Positions 48,661 through 57,642 of a stretch of 64,000 nucleotides of DNA are shown in pieces. The notes under the pieces were generated by a model, which saw nothing but the letters and a program-made list of their open reading frames with translations, was not told the DNA's origin and did not search any database. A program made the translations under genes and the position numbers. This DNA comes from Oscillospiraceae bacterium (lineage in GTDB: Bacteria > Bacillota > Clostridia > Oscillospirales > Acutalibacteraceae): the NCBI GenBank assembly GCA_025757685.1, contig CP107220.1, positions 1,199,501 through 1,263,500 on the forward strand, written 5' to 3'. Position 1 is the first letter of the stretch. Each line of letters begins with the position of its first letter.

Positions 48661-49860
48661 CTATATGTCCAGAAATTCGGCGGGAATAACTTTTTTCGAC
48701 AAATCGGTAAAATACTTCACCGTGGCACCCTTCTGCGCCTGGGTGGCGGCCAGCTCGTCGGTATAATCACTGAGCTTATAGACGGAAAACACAAAACCGT
48801 TACCGCCCCGGCTGTAATGGCACACCACCGGCGCCAGTTTAGCAGAGGAGATGTTGATCTTTCCATTCTCCTTTTCGATCGTCACCTCCGCCATACCGCC
48901 GCACAGTTGGGGCAGATTGATCTGGTGGCTGATAAAATTACCCAGGGAGTAGTAGACCAGCATTTTTTTGCCGCTCTTTTCGTTGGTCACCCACGCCACC
49001 GGCTGGAGCACATGCGGGTGGCTGCCGATGACAATGTCTACACCCAGGTCAGAAAACAGCTTTGTATATTCCTTTTGGTAATCGGACACCTTGTGGCTGT
49101 TCTCCGTGCCCCAGTGCGGAAAGACCATCACCACATCCGCATGCTTGCGCGCCTCGGTAATGTCTTTCCGAATCTTGTCCTTGTCCATCAAATTCACCAG
49201 CCAGGGCTTGTCCTTGGGCAAGTCAATGCCATTGGTGCCGTAGGTGTAATTCAGCAGAGCAAAGGTAATATTGTTCTTCTCATAATAAGTAATCTTGTCA
49301 TAATCCGCCTGAGAGGCGTTGGTGCCCAGGTGCACCGCCTCTTTATGCTTGCCGAAGTATTCCAGCTCTTTCTCCACCCCGGCACTGCCCATATCCATAG
49401 TATGATTGGTGGCGCAGGTAAAAATATCAAACCCGGCGGCAATGGCGGCGTCACCAATCTCCCAGGGTGAATTAAAGCAGGGATAGCCGGAATAGTCAAA
49501 GCTGCTGCCGCCCAGCACCGTCTCCTGATTGATAACGGCAATATCCGCCGGTTCAATATACTGCTTAATATCCTGATAAAAGGCGTCGTAATTCCGGCTG
49601 CCGTCCTTTTGCTCTCCGGCAGCGATTAGGGTATTGTGGATCAGGTTGTCCCCTACTGCCACCAAGCGCACCCGGGTCTTGCCCTGGGTCTCTTCCGTGT
49701 GATCCTCCGTTTGGTTAACCACAGACACCTTGGTGGGCGCCGTAGGCTTCTTCTCATCTGCCCTGCGGGTAATGGTGCCGCTGATGGCAAAGGCAACAAT
49801 TACGGCCAGTGCCACCAAAACAGGAATCAACACCCGCCACAGTTTTTTCTTCTTTTCCAT
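48661..49860 (-). CDS. CapA-family (PGA synthesis-type) metallophosphatase-like protein
   Basis: 399 residues from the ATG at 49860. Short cytoplasmic KKKK start, one membrane helix (VLIPVLVALAVIVAFAISGT), then an extracellular CapA/PgsA domain: VRLVAVGDNLIHNTLI, FTCATNHTMDMGSAGVEKEL, VVMVFPHWGTE and IVIGSHPHVLQPV. CapA/PgsA proteins are needed for poly-gamma-glutamate capsule and share a calcineurin-like fold; many orphan copies, like this one, have no pgsBC neighbours, so its substrate is open. No terminator was found before the glnA promoter. Confidence 0.87.
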   Translation of the reverse strand: MEKKKKLWRVLIPVLVALAVIVAFAISGTITRRADEKKPTAPTKVSVVNQTEDHTEETQGKTRVRLVAVGDNLIHNTLIAAGEQKDGSRNYDAFYQDIKQYIEPADIAVINQETVLGGSSFDYSGYPCFNSPWEIGDAAIAAGFDIFTCATNHTMDMGSAGVEKELEYFGKHKEAVHLGTNASQADYDKITYYEKNNITFALLNYTYGTNGIDLPKDKPWLVNLMDKDKIRKDITEARKHADVVMVFPHWGTENSHKVSDYQKEYTKLFSDLGVDIVIGSHPHVLQPVAWVTNEKSGKKMLVYYSLGNFISHQINLPQLCGGMAEVTIEKENGKINISSAKLAPVVCHYSRGGNGFVFSVYKLSDYTDELAATQAQKGATVKYFTDLSKKVIPAEFLDI

Positions 49861-49944
49861 ATGGTCACATCCCAACTGCCAATGGGCTTTTCTTACAGTT
49901 TCCGCGTTCTGCTGTGATTATACCATACTCCTTACTTTTAGGCA

Positions 49945-49977
49945 AGAAAAAGCCGCTCTCCGAAAAACGGAAAGCGG
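49945..49977 (-). terminator. Terminator of the 50003 gene
   Basis: CCGCTCTCCG (49953-49962) pairs with CGGAAAGCGG (49968-49977), one mismatch, loop AAAAA; CTTTTTC follows on the minus strand. Confidence 0.85.
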
Positions 49978-50002
49978 TCTTTCATTTTTGCTAAAGCAGC
50001 GA

Positions 50003-50674
50003 TTACTCGGCAGCAGCCTCTGCGGCAGCTTCCTCGCCGTCCTTCTTCTTTTCTTTCAAAAGGACAAACTTTTCCATGGGGAAGAGCACCACCATCTGCA
50101 CAAAACCGGCAGCCAAGCCGGCAATGGTTCTGGCCAAAGGCTGAATCCAAGCCCAGTTGATCTTGGCGATAATGCCAACCAGCCAGCCCTGGAACCAGGT
50201 GGAGAACAGGATCAGCGCGATCATCAAAACGATATAGAACGCAAAGCTGTACCAAGGCGCATCAGACTTAAAGGTGGTCTTTTTGTTCTGATAGAAGCCA
50301 TAGATGTTTGCAATCAGGTTGGACAGGAAGAACGGAAGCAGATAGCCCCAGGTTACCACACCGCCAACAACAGAACCGTTCTGAATGGTGCCGTCGATCA
50401 CATACTTGCCTACCTGCTCGATGCCCTCTTTGGTGGAGGCGTCAAAAATCACATTGGGATCAAAGATACCCTGCAGGAAAACGGGCAGCGTAGCGGTCAC
50501 GCCGTCAAAAATTAACGGGAGCACATTGGCCAGCACCAGCTGGATGATCGTTACCAAACCGGATACCACCAGGAACTTTACAAGCTGCCAAAGGGTCTTC
50601 ATAAAAGAGCCTTTTTCCTCAGCGGCGTTGTCGATACCGCCAAGGCTAATTTTCTTCTTTTTGTCATCTGCCAT
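50003..50674 (-). CDS. GtrA-like membrane protein (second copy)
   Basis: 223 residues, four predicted membrane helices. FLVVSGLVTIIQLVLANVLP and LSNLIANIYGFYQNKKTTFK match the GtrA pattern, but an additional 60-residue loop (about 55-110) separates helices 1 and 2, making it longer than usual. The C-terminus is charged and Ala/Glu-rich (KEKKKDGEEAAAEAAAE). GtrA proteins support lipid-linked glycan modification; the partner is unknown. Own promoter at 50721-50749. Confidence 0.75.
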   Translation of the reverse strand: MADDKKKKISLGGIDNAAEEKGSFMKTLWQLVKFLVVSGLVTIIQLVLANVLPLIFDGVTATLPVFLQGIFDPNVIFDASTKEGIEQVGKYVIDGTIQNGSVVGGVVTWGYLLPFFLSNLIANIYGFYQNKKTTFKSDAPWYSFAFYIVLMIALILFSTWFQGWLVGIIAKINWAWIQPLARTIAGLAAGFVQMVVLFPMEKFVLLKEKKKDGEEAAAEAAAE

Positions 50675-50720
50675 AATTATTTTACCCCTTTCTCATGGAC
50701 TGTACAAAAATAACGGGTTC

Positions 50721-50749
50721 ATTATACTATTTTTTGGCTAAGATTGCAA
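50721..50749 (-). promoter_or_regulatory. Promoter of the second GtrA-like gene
   Basis: On the minus strand TTGCAA (50749-50744), a 17-base spacer and TATAAT (50726-50721), about 47 bases before the ATG. Confidence 0.75.
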
Positions 50750-50765
50750 CCTTTATTTTACAGAA

Positions 50766-52445
50766 TTAAAAAAGGAAAGGCAGCGCGCCAATACAGCCGG
50801 TGGTGGCAGCGTGCACAATGGCAACCACAGCCCATACTACCAAAGCGATCAGGCCAACGAGGATCGCCAGCACCAAAATCACCAGCAGCACCAGGATCGC
50901 CAGCACCAGCGGGCCCTTTTTGCTGGGGCGCACCGGGTCGTCAAAGGCGGGCTTTTCTGCCTTTTTCAGCGCCGGGTTCTCATCATCGTACAAAGGATAC
51001 AGGGGCAGCGTGGCGTTGGCGTCGCAGGGACCCGGATTCCACAGCAGCGGCTCTACCAGACTGCGCACAGAGGTGGCGCCCTTCAGCACCTTGCCGATGG
51101 AGAAGTGAATGGTGTTCAGGAACGCGTCGATCACGTTCAGCAACCCACAGCAGATCTTGTACTCCCGCGTATCCGGACCGTAAGGCGAGTCGCCGCAATA
51201 CAGGTTCTGCACCAGCTCTAAAATAAAGTCCACCACCCGATGATCGGCAATGTCCGCAATATCTTTCTTGGTCAGGCCGTTTTCTTTCTTGCACAGGCGC
51301 CAGGCTTTCTTAAAGGTCAGCTTGTTCAGCCACTTGGCAATGGGCTTAATCAGCCAGCCCAGTTTTTTGACCTTTTCGCCGGGAACGGAAAAAGCGTCTG
51401 TCATCTCTGCCAAATGGTCAATATCCGTGGCCGCAGCGTCCAGCAGCTCGGAGATCATACCGAAGAAAAACGTGCGCATATACTGGTCAAAAGGCTTGCC
51501 GCCGGTGTCCAGCCCCGGCACATCGGTAATGGTCACCGTCTCCACATCCACTTTGGCGTGGGCCGGGTCCAGCGTAATGTTGCGCATGGTGGGCGGGCAG
51601 CCGATCATAGCACCGCAGGCAATGTCATAAAAAGTGTTGCCCTTTTTGGTCTCTACCACGCTGATGTCGTGAATATGGGTGTGACCGGTGAGCATACATT
51701 GCAGTCCGTTGTCCGCAAAAATCTCCCGGGTGGTCTCATGATTGCGCTGCATATCCCCCTTGCCGATAATGGCATAAAAAGGACTGGGAGCGATCATGGG
51801 GTGATGGGTCATAGCGATCACAAACTGATCATTTTTGCGAGCGTCCTCCAGCTGATCCAGAATCCAGGCCATACAGTCGTCGCTGTACCCGGAGCCGCTC
51901 TCCCCCTCCGGCTTATAGTTGGTATCGTCATTCAGAGCAAACAGCCGATAGCCGGGGGCCAGCTGCACCACATAGCTCATGCTGTCCGGGTGGGTAGCAA
52001 TGGCCTCGTTGGGGCCGAACTCATAGTACATCTGCCACAGATCGTGGCGCTCCTCCACCGCCGGCACCTGAATCTTTTTGTCGCCGTCATAGCCGTCAGC
52101 CACGCCGCCGTCCCGATAATCGTGGGTAGCAGTGATCACATACACCCGCTTGCCTCGCTTTTTCAGGTCCCGGAGCATTTCAATAAACTCGGCGTGAGAG
52201 GCCAGCTCTCCGTCCCGGGTGGTATCGCCGGCCAGCACCACAATATCCGTGGAAGTGTCCGCACACAGCAAATCGAACCCGGCTTTGATCACCAGGTCGC
52301 TGTCCTTAATGACCTTTTGGCTCTTGGCCTCGGCTTTTTCGTAAGCCTTGCCCTCGGTGCCCCCCTTGCGGGAGTAGTAATGCGGATCGGTGATAAATTG
52401 AATTTTCAGCGGCGCATTGTCTGCGCCATACAACTTCGCTGCCAT
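50766..52445 (-). CDS. Metallophosphoesterase with C-terminal membrane segment
   Basis: 559 residues; ATG preceded by AAAGGAGAACGCA. Calcineurin-like motifs in order: FITDPHYY, VVLAGDTTRDGE, TATHDYRDG (replacing the usual GNHD), MTHHPMI and LTGHTHIHD, which supply the two-metal site. After a helical region (about 330-490) comes a proline/charged stretch, then one or two membrane helices at the C-terminus (LVLAILVLLVILVLAILVGL). No N-terminal signal is visible, so topology is uncertain. Substrate unknown. Eleven bases after the glycoside hydrolase gene, so probably co-transcribed. Confidence 0.82.
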   Translation of the reverse strand: MAAKLYGADNAPLKIQFITDPHYYSRKGGTEGKAYEKAEAKSQKVIKDSDLVIKAGFDLLCADTSTDIVVLAGDTTRDGELASHAEFIEMLRDLKKRGKRVYVITATHDYRDGGVADGYDGDKKIQVPAVEERHDLWQMYYEFGPNEAIATHPDSMSYVVQLAPGYRLFALNDDTNYKPEGESGSGYSDDCMAWILDQLEDARKNDQFVIAMTHHPMIAPSPFYAIIGKGDMQRNHETTREIFADNGLQCMLTGHTHIHDISVVETKKGNTFYDIACGAMIGCPPTMRNITLDPAHAKVDVETVTITDVPGLDTGGKPFDQYMRTFFFGMISELLDAAATDIDHLAEMTDAFSVPGEKVKKLGWLIKPIAKWLNKLTFKKAWRLCKKENGLTKKDIADIADHRVVDFILELVQNLYCGDSPYGPDTREYKICCGLLNVIDAFLNTIHFSIGKVLKGATSVRSLVEPLLWNPGPCDANATLPLYPLYDDENPALKKAEKPAFDDPVRPSKKGPLVLAILVLLVILVLAILVGLIALVVWAVVAIVHAATTGCIGALPFLF

Positions 52446-52456
52446 TGCGTTCTCCT

Positions 52457-55144
52457 TTATTTCATCTCTGCCTTCAGCACGCCGCTGCGCACCGTGCCCG
52501 GCAGGGTAATCTCCATACAGCCGTCACTGCGCAGAGCGTAATCCAGTTCTTGTCCATCTAAGGTCAGCCGATAGCTGTGCGCATCCGACAGGGTGAGCAC
52601 AAAGGCATACTGCCCATTGTCGCCGGTGTAACGGAAGTGGACCTCCGCAGAGGTGTCCGTAAGCTTCTGGCTGTCCGTCCACACATCCAGCCCGCAGGTA
52701 AAGGTGCCCGGGCGATAGTAGCAGTCCGCCCACACATTGATAGGCGCGGACAGGCCGCCGAAATTGTGGAACCAACCGCCGCGGCGGGTCTGAATACCAA
52801 AGCACTCATAGGTGTTGTAAGAGAAGTCCGTCTCTTCCTTCCACATATCCAGCGCTCGACGGGCAACCTCAAAGGCAAATTCCGTCTCGCCCAGGTCAAA
52901 CATGGTCTTCCACATAAAGAACTGGTGGCTCATCCACACATTGCCGTTCCAGTAGCCGTCGTCAAAATAGTAGGAGGCTGTCATATCCACCGCGCTGATG
53001 CCGGCAGCGGACCACATTTCGTCCGGGTTCTTAATATGCGCCAGCAGACGCTCCCGCCGCGCCTCCGGAGCAGCCCCGGCAAACAGCGGATACACACCGT
53101 CCATGCCCTTGTCGTAGTTCTCCCCGGCGTCGGTGGTGAAAATGCCTTGATAGTTTTTGTCATCGTCATAGACGGAGTAGGCGTAATAGCCGCTCTTTTC
53201 GTCCCAGCTGTAACGGTTCAGAGCGTCACTCATCCGCTGAATGTCTGCGTCATAAGCGGCAATGTCCTCTTCCTTGCCCATGGCGGCAGCCACCATCTTC
53301 ATGATCTTGGCGGCCCGAATGGTGTGGGAAGTAGACAGGCAGGGGCACATATATTGCTTCTTATCCTGGGCGATCATGGCCACCTGGGCGGGATAATCGT
53401 CCATACCGCTGCAAGAATACCAGTAGTCGTAAGTGGTGGTCAGGCCGTTGCCGAACTTGCCGCAGGTGGAGCCAGGGGTCTTGCCGCTGATATAGTCATA
53501 ATACCGCTTCATCTGCGGATACAGAGCAAACAGGGGTACCTTGTCCTCCGTGCGGTGCAGCAGTTCCAAATACTGCACAAACTGGGTAGGCACCAGGGAG
53601 CCGTGGAGCAGAAACGCAAAATCCGTATTCTCCGGCTGGGACAAATAAGTCTCTAAAATGTAGCGGCATTTCTCCGGGCTGAACTCCAGCACACCGGTGC
53701 CGATCACGCCACTGTCCCAGGTATAAAAGCTGTCCCAGCGCTTGCCGGGGGTGTAATGTACCACATTCTCGCCGTGCTTGTACACCGGATATACCAAGTT
53801 GGTCAGGAGTGTTGCCCGCAAGATCTCGGTAGACAGACTGTACTTCTGTCCCTCCCGATTGAACTGTACCGGAGTGGCCAGCGCCTTGGCGGCGGTGTAC
53901 AGCTGCTCGTATTCTTCGGTGGTGCGGGGTTCCACCTTTCCCTTGGACAGCACTGCATACTCTATATGCTCTGCGTGGGGGTCAATAAAGATGGAGGGCA
54001 TCACCGCATTGTAATAGTAGCCCTCGTCACTTTTTTTGCGGCGGAAGGAGCGAGAAAAGGTCTCCCGTAGGTCGTCATAAGTGGGGTCGCCGTTAGACAG
54101 TCGGTTAATCAGCGCGTCCTCCAGGCTGCCACTGTCCAGTTCCCGTCGGCGGGTCTTGGGATTGTGCGTCAAGATGGAATAGCAGCCTTCCGCGTCCTTG
54201 TAAGTTAGGGTAATGCGGGTGGCGCCGTGCACCTTTTCTTCTTCAATTTGCGGCTTGGTGTCGCGCAGCACCGTGCGGGCGCTGACTTCCTGTTCCGTGC
54301 CCGGCCGGCACAGCACCAGCACATCCAGCTCCACACCGGCGCCGCCCCGGCTCTCCAAGGTCAGGGTGTCTGCGCCGTCATAGGGTAGCGCGGCAAAGGT
54401 CAGGCTGTCGCTCTCCGGCAGTTCTGCCGCTACGCCGTTGACGGTAAAGGCAGCAGCACCCGGCGTCACTGTACGATAACGCAACAGCAAGGTAGCGCCC
54501 GTCGGTCGGAGAGACGGCAGTGTGTATACCACTTTGTCCCCGGCAGTGCAGCCGAAAGGCTCCAGCCCCAGGAAATCCACATGGTAATTCTCGCACCGGT
54601 CACCCAGACCGTGGGCGTGGTAAAAATTGCCGTCGGCAAACTCGCCCTTGTGCATACCGTCCGGGTTCTCATTATCCCAGGGGCGGGGCTTTGCATAGGT
54701 GTACTGCGTATAATCGTTGGCATCCACCAATGCGGCATCCCCAGGCAGCTGCAAAGCACAGTGCTCCGGCGCCGGGAACTCCAGTGCGCCGAAAATATTC
54801 AAAATACAGTTTTGCGACAGGTCCGTATCGTTCACAAAGCGGCAGCGCATCAGGTAGGACTCCTCATCCAGCCGGGTGTAAGACACATCGGCATAAATTT
54901 GGTCCTTCCACATCAGCTCATAGCGATAGGAATAAAAGCGAAAGTCCTCGTCACAGCTCCACAAATGGTAGCCGGACGGCACAGTCACATTGGGCACCGG
55001 GGTAGCGGAATTCCACAGGGTGGGGTGCACGACAAAATCATAGCGGGCACCTTCTGCCGCCCGATCGTCCACAATGCGGGACAGTCCCATATACTTCTTG
55101 GAATACGGTCCCCAAAGGGGCATACGGATTTGAGATTTTTTCAT
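52457..55144 (-). CDS. (alpha/alpha)6-barrel glycoside hydrolase, GH63/MGH-like
   Basis: 895 residues. The N-terminal third is beta-sandwich-like; the C-terminal part is an (alpha/alpha)6 toroid with RWDSFYTWDSGVIGTGVLEF, GLTTTYDYWYSCSGMDDYPA and DDGYWNGNVWMSHQFFMWKT, patterns found in GH63 and mannosylglycerate-hydrolase-like enzymes. No signal peptide, so it may act on imported saccharides. Substrate cannot be fixed. Promoter TTGACA-N17-GATAAT at 55195-55223. Most similar enzymes cleave alpha-glucosyl or mannosyl linkages (family knowledge). Confidence 0.75.
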   Translation of the reverse strand: MKKSQIRMPLWGPYSKKYMGLSRIVDDRAAEGARYDFVVHPTLWNSATPVPNVTVPSGYHLWSCDEDFRFYSYRYELMWKDQIYADVSYTRLDEESYLMRCRFVNDTDLSQNCILNIFGALEFPAPEHCALQLPGDAALVDANDYTQYTYAKPRPWDNENPDGMHKGEFADGNFYHAHGLGDRCENYHVDFLGLEPFGCTAGDKVVYTLPSLRPTGATLLLRYRTVTPGAAAFTVNGVAAELPESDSLTFAALPYDGADTLTLESRGGAGVELDVLVLCRPGTEQEVSARTVLRDTKPQIEEEKVHGATRITLTYKDAEGCYSILTHNPKTRRRELDSGSLEDALINRLSNGDPTYDDLRETFSRSFRRKKSDEGYYYNAVMPSIFIDPHAEHIEYAVLSKGKVEPRTTEEYEQLYTAAKALATPVQFNREGQKYSLSTEILRATLLTNLVYPVYKHGENVVHYTPGKRWDSFYTWDSGVIGTGVLEFSPEKCRYILETYLSQPENTDFAFLLHGSLVPTQFVQYLELLHRTEDKVPLFALYPQMKRYYDYISGKTPGSTCGKFGNGLTTTYDYWYSCSGMDDYPAQVAMIAQDKKQYMCPCLSTSHTIRAAKIMKMVAAAMGKEEDIAAYDADIQRMSDALNRYSWDEKSGYYAYSVYDDDKNYQGIFTTDAGENYDKGMDGVYPLFAGAAPEARRERLLAHIKNPDEMWSAAGISAVDMTASYYFDDGYWNGNVWMSHQFFMWKTMFDLGETEFAFEVARRALDMWKEETDFSYNTYECFGIQTRRGGWFHNFGGLSAPINVWADCYYRPGTFTCGLDVWTDSQKLTDTSAEVHFRYTGDNGQYAFVLTLSDAHSYRLTLDGQELDYALRSDGCMEITLPGTVRSGVLKAEMK

Positions 55145-55194
55145 ACGCAGTTCTCCGTTTTTTGATTTTTTTGCTTTGATTTTTTTGCAAGGAT

Positions 55195-55223
55195 ATTATC
55201 ATCTTTTTGCCCGCTTTTGTCAA
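55195..55223 (-). promoter_or_regulatory. Promoter of the glycoside hydrolase/phosphoesterase pair
   Basis: On the minus strand TTGACA (55223-55218), a 17-base spacer and GATAAT (55200-55195). Confidence 0.7.
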
Positions 55224-55234
55224 TAGTGAACACC

Positions 55235-55263
55235 TTGACAAACCAGATATAATACAGTAATAT
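55235..55263 (+). promoter_or_regulatory. Promoter of the Wzz/BY-kinase/PHP trio
   Basis: TTGACA (55235-55240), a 17-base spacer and TAATAT (55258-55263), about 50 bases before the ATG at 55314; divergent from the glycoside hydrolase promoter. Confidence 0.75.
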
Positions 55264-55313
55264 ATATCTGTTAAAAATAAATCATGTTTTTGCAGAGTAA
55301 CGGAGACAAGTCT

Positions 55314-56078
55314 ATGAATATTGACGAAAATGTACAAAAGGTCGTTAAGCTGCTGCTGCGCAAGTGGAAGCTGCTGATCCTGTTTATGCTCATCGGAGCG
55401 CTTTTGGCCGGGGTTTATACCGCCAAATTCACCACCTTGACCTACACCTCCAGCGTGGAGTTCCTGGCTGCAGCGGTGGATCCGGCCCACGAAATCAGCG
55501 ACAGCACCGGCGAGGTGGCCCGCACCAGCCAGACCAGCAAAATGAACTATGCTATGAAGATGATCGATACCTATATCGAGATCTTCAAGACCAACAAGTT
55601 CTGCAGCAAAGTGGCAGGCGAGATGAACAAAAAATACTACACCAACCTGTCTCCGGCGGATATTAAGCAATCTTTTACCATTGAGACGGTGGAGAACACA
55701 GCCATGTTTAAGCTGATCGTCACCTCCACAGACCCTACCCTGTCCTACAACATCGCTCACCAAATGGAGGAGAGCGTGCCGGAGCAGATGGAGGAAACCA
55801 ACAACGGCCTGGTTCAGACTACCGTGGAGGACAAGGCCATTAAGCCCAACACCGCCGAGGGCCGGGGATACTTAAAGAACTGCCTGCTGGGCGCCGTAGC
55901 GGGACTGCTGATCGCTGCCGCATACGTGATTCTGCGAGATCTGTTAGATGTGCGCATCAAGAGCGCCGAGGAGCTGAGCCAGCGCTACGATGTGCCGGTA
56001 CTGGGCTCTATTCCCGCCTTTACAACCGGCAAGCGCAGTGCTGCCGGCAAGAAAAACACAAAGAAAGAGGCGAAATAA
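55314..56078 (+). CDS. Wzz/YveK-type chain-length determinant (BY-kinase activator)
   Basis: 254 residues from the ATG at 55314 (GGAGACAAGTCT upstream). Two membrane helices, about 20-40 (LLILFMLIGALLAGVYTAKF) and 187-207 (CLLGAVAGLLIAAAYVILRD), flank an extracellular domain; the C-terminus PVLGSIPAF and lysine-rich tail match Wzz/CapA-type activators of bacterial tyrosine kinases. It controls polysaccharide chain length or export. The stop is followed within 1 base by the kinase gene. Confidence 0.87.
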   Translation: MNIDENVQKVVKLLLRKWKLLILFMLIGALLAGVYTAKFTTLTYTSSVEFLAAAVDPAHEISDSTGEVARTSQTSKMNYAMKMIDTYIEIFKTNKFCSKVAGEMNKKYYTNLSPADIKQSFTIETVENTAMFKLIVTSTDPTLSYNIAHQMEESVPEQMEETNNGLVQTTVEDKAIKPNTAEGRGYLKNCLLGAVAGLLIAAAYVILRDLLDVRIKSAEELSQRYDVPVLGSIPAFTTGKRSAAGKKNTKKEAK

Positions 56079-56079
56079 G

Positions 56080-56847
56080 ATGGCTAAAAAAGCGAACAAT
56101 CCCTTTGCCCGCACCCTGATCTCCAATGCCAACATGGATCCGGCGCAGAAGTTCCGGATTGAGGAGGCTTACAAGAGCATTCGTACCAACATTATGCTCT
56201 CCATCCTGAAAAAGGGATGCAAAACCATTGTGGTATCCTCCGGCTCCCCTGCCGAGGGCAAAACGACCACCACCATCAACCTGGCCATCTCCATTGCGCA
56301 GGCAGACCAGCGGGTGCTGCTTATTGATTGCGATCTGCGCAAACCCAAGATGCACCACTACTTTGGCGTGTCCAATGCACCGGGACTGACCAACTACATC
56401 AGCGACTCAGTAAAAAACAACGGCCCTAAGACGGACCTGTACAGCATTATCCACAGAACAGAATTTCCCAACCTATCGCTGCTGTGCGCCGGTTCCATTC
56501 CGCCCAATCCGGCAGAACTGCTGGGCAGCGAGCCCATGGCTGAGTTTTTGCAACAGATCAGCCGGGACTACGACTATGTGATCATTGATACCCCGCCGCT
56601 CAATGTGGTGTCTGACGCCCTGCCCATTATTCGGGAGTCCGACGGCGTAGTGATCGTGGTGCGTGCCAACAGCTCCACCCACCCGGAAGTGCAAAAGGTG
56701 ATGGAATCCCTGGAGTTCATTGACGCCAAGGTGCTTGGCTTTATTTACAATTTTGCAGAAGATAAGCGCTCTCGCTACTCCCGCTACAAGTACGGCTATG
56801 ACTATGGGTATGGCTACGGTTACGGGTATGACGCCGGCGCAGAATAA
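56080..56847 (+). CDS. BY-kinase (CpsD/CapB-type tyrosine kinase)
   Basis: 255 residues from the ATG at 56080. Walker A SSGSPAEGKTTTTINLA, Walker A' LLIDCDLRKPKMHHYF and Walker B YVIIDTPPLN define the BY-kinase fold; EEAYKSIRTNIMLS is the N-terminal subunit-interaction motif. The C-terminal tail YSRYKYGYDYGYGYGYGYD is a dense tyrosine cluster for autophosphorylation. Together with the Wzz-like activator it regulates polysaccharide polymerisation. A phosphatase gene follows. Confidence 0.92.
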   Translation: MAKKANNPFARTLISNANMDPAQKFRIEEAYKSIRTNIMLSILKKGCKTIVVSSGSPAEGKTTTTINLAISIAQADQRVLLIDCDLRKPKMHHYFGVSNAPGLTNYISDSVKNNGPKTDLYSIIHRTEFPNLSLLCAGSIPPNPAELLGSEPMAEFLQQISRDYDYVIIDTPPLNVVSDALPIIRESDGVVIVVRANSSTHPEVQKVMESLEFIDAKVLGFIYNFAEDKRSRYSRYKYGYDYGYGYGYGYDAGAE

Positions 56848-56864
56848 TCGGACAAGGTGATGCT

Positions 56865-57584
56865 ATGGTAATCCCCGGCTTGATTGAAATGCACTGCCAC
56901 ATTCTCCCCGGCGTGGATGACGGCTCCAAAGATACGGAAACCAGTGTAAAGATGCTCCGCCGCCTGGCGCTGCAAGGGGCAGAGACCGTAGTGCTTACCC
57001 CCCATTATTACTCGGATTCTATTTCTTTGGCGGACTTTACCGCCCGACGGAACGCGGCTTTTGCCAACTTGCAGGCTGCTCTGCCTCCGGACGCGCCCCG
57101 GCTGTTGCTGGGTGCAGAGGTGTATGTGAGCCGCTATCTGATGAATAATGCAGACCTGACCCCCATCTGTATCACAGGCACGCGGTGCGCCCTGCTGGAG
57201 CATAACTTCAGCGACAACTTCGGCACGGAGACCCTGGATCGGATCACGGCGCTGACCTGCGACCAGGGCATACGGCCTATTTTGGCGCACATTGAGCGAT
57301 ACAAAGCGCTGATGGATCACCCCGGTTTAATTGACGAATTGCGAGATATGGGCTGCGCCACCCAAGTAAACATCAGCGCCTTTGCAAACGCCTCCTTTGG
57401 GGTGCGGCGCAAACTGCTGAAGTATCTGGACAGCGGGCGCATTGACTTGATCGGCTCCGACTGTCACAACCTGGGCACCCGCCCGCCGGATTATGCAGAC
57501 GGCGCCGCCGTGATCGTCAAAAAATTTGGTGACAGCGCCCTGCAAGCCTTAATCCAAAATGCCCACACCCTGCTGGGCTGCTGA
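56865..57584 (+). CDS. PHP-type protein tyrosine phosphatase (CpsB/CapC)
   Basis: 239 residues. MHCHILPGVDDGSKD gives the first metal-binding His-x-His, TPHYYSDS, LLGAEVYVS, LAHIERY and GSDCHNLGTR the others: a PHP metal-dependent phosphatase of the CpsB/YwqE family, which removes phosphate from BY-kinase tails. Third gene of the regulatory trio; no glycosyltransferase or Wzx/Wzy gene follows. Confidence 0.92.
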   Translation: MVIPGLIEMHCHILPGVDDGSKDTETSVKMLRRLALQGAETVVLTPHYYSDSISLADFTARRNAAFANLQAALPPDAPRLLLGAEVYVSRYLMNNADLTPICITGTRCALLEHNFSDNFGTETLDRITALTCDQGIRPILAHIERYKALMDHPGLIDELRDMGCATQVNISAFANASFGVRRKLLKYLDSGRIDLIGSDCHNLGTRPPDYADGAAVIVKKFGDSALQALIQNAHTLLGC

Positions 57585-57593
57585 AAGCGCATA

Positions 57594-57630
57594 AAAAAGC
57601 ACGACTTCTTTGCCAGAAGCCGTGCTTTTT
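57594..57630. terminator. Bidirectional terminator between the trio and nfo
   Basis: AAAAAGCACG (57594-57603)/CGTGCTTTTT (57621-57630) with inner CTTCT/AGAAG and one mismatch; T-runs on both sides. Confidence 0.9.
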
Positions 57631-57642
57631 CTTATGTTCATT

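Noticed and set aside
51240..52541. 433-codon plus-strand open frame
   Set aside because: Antisense to the metallophosphoesterase gene.
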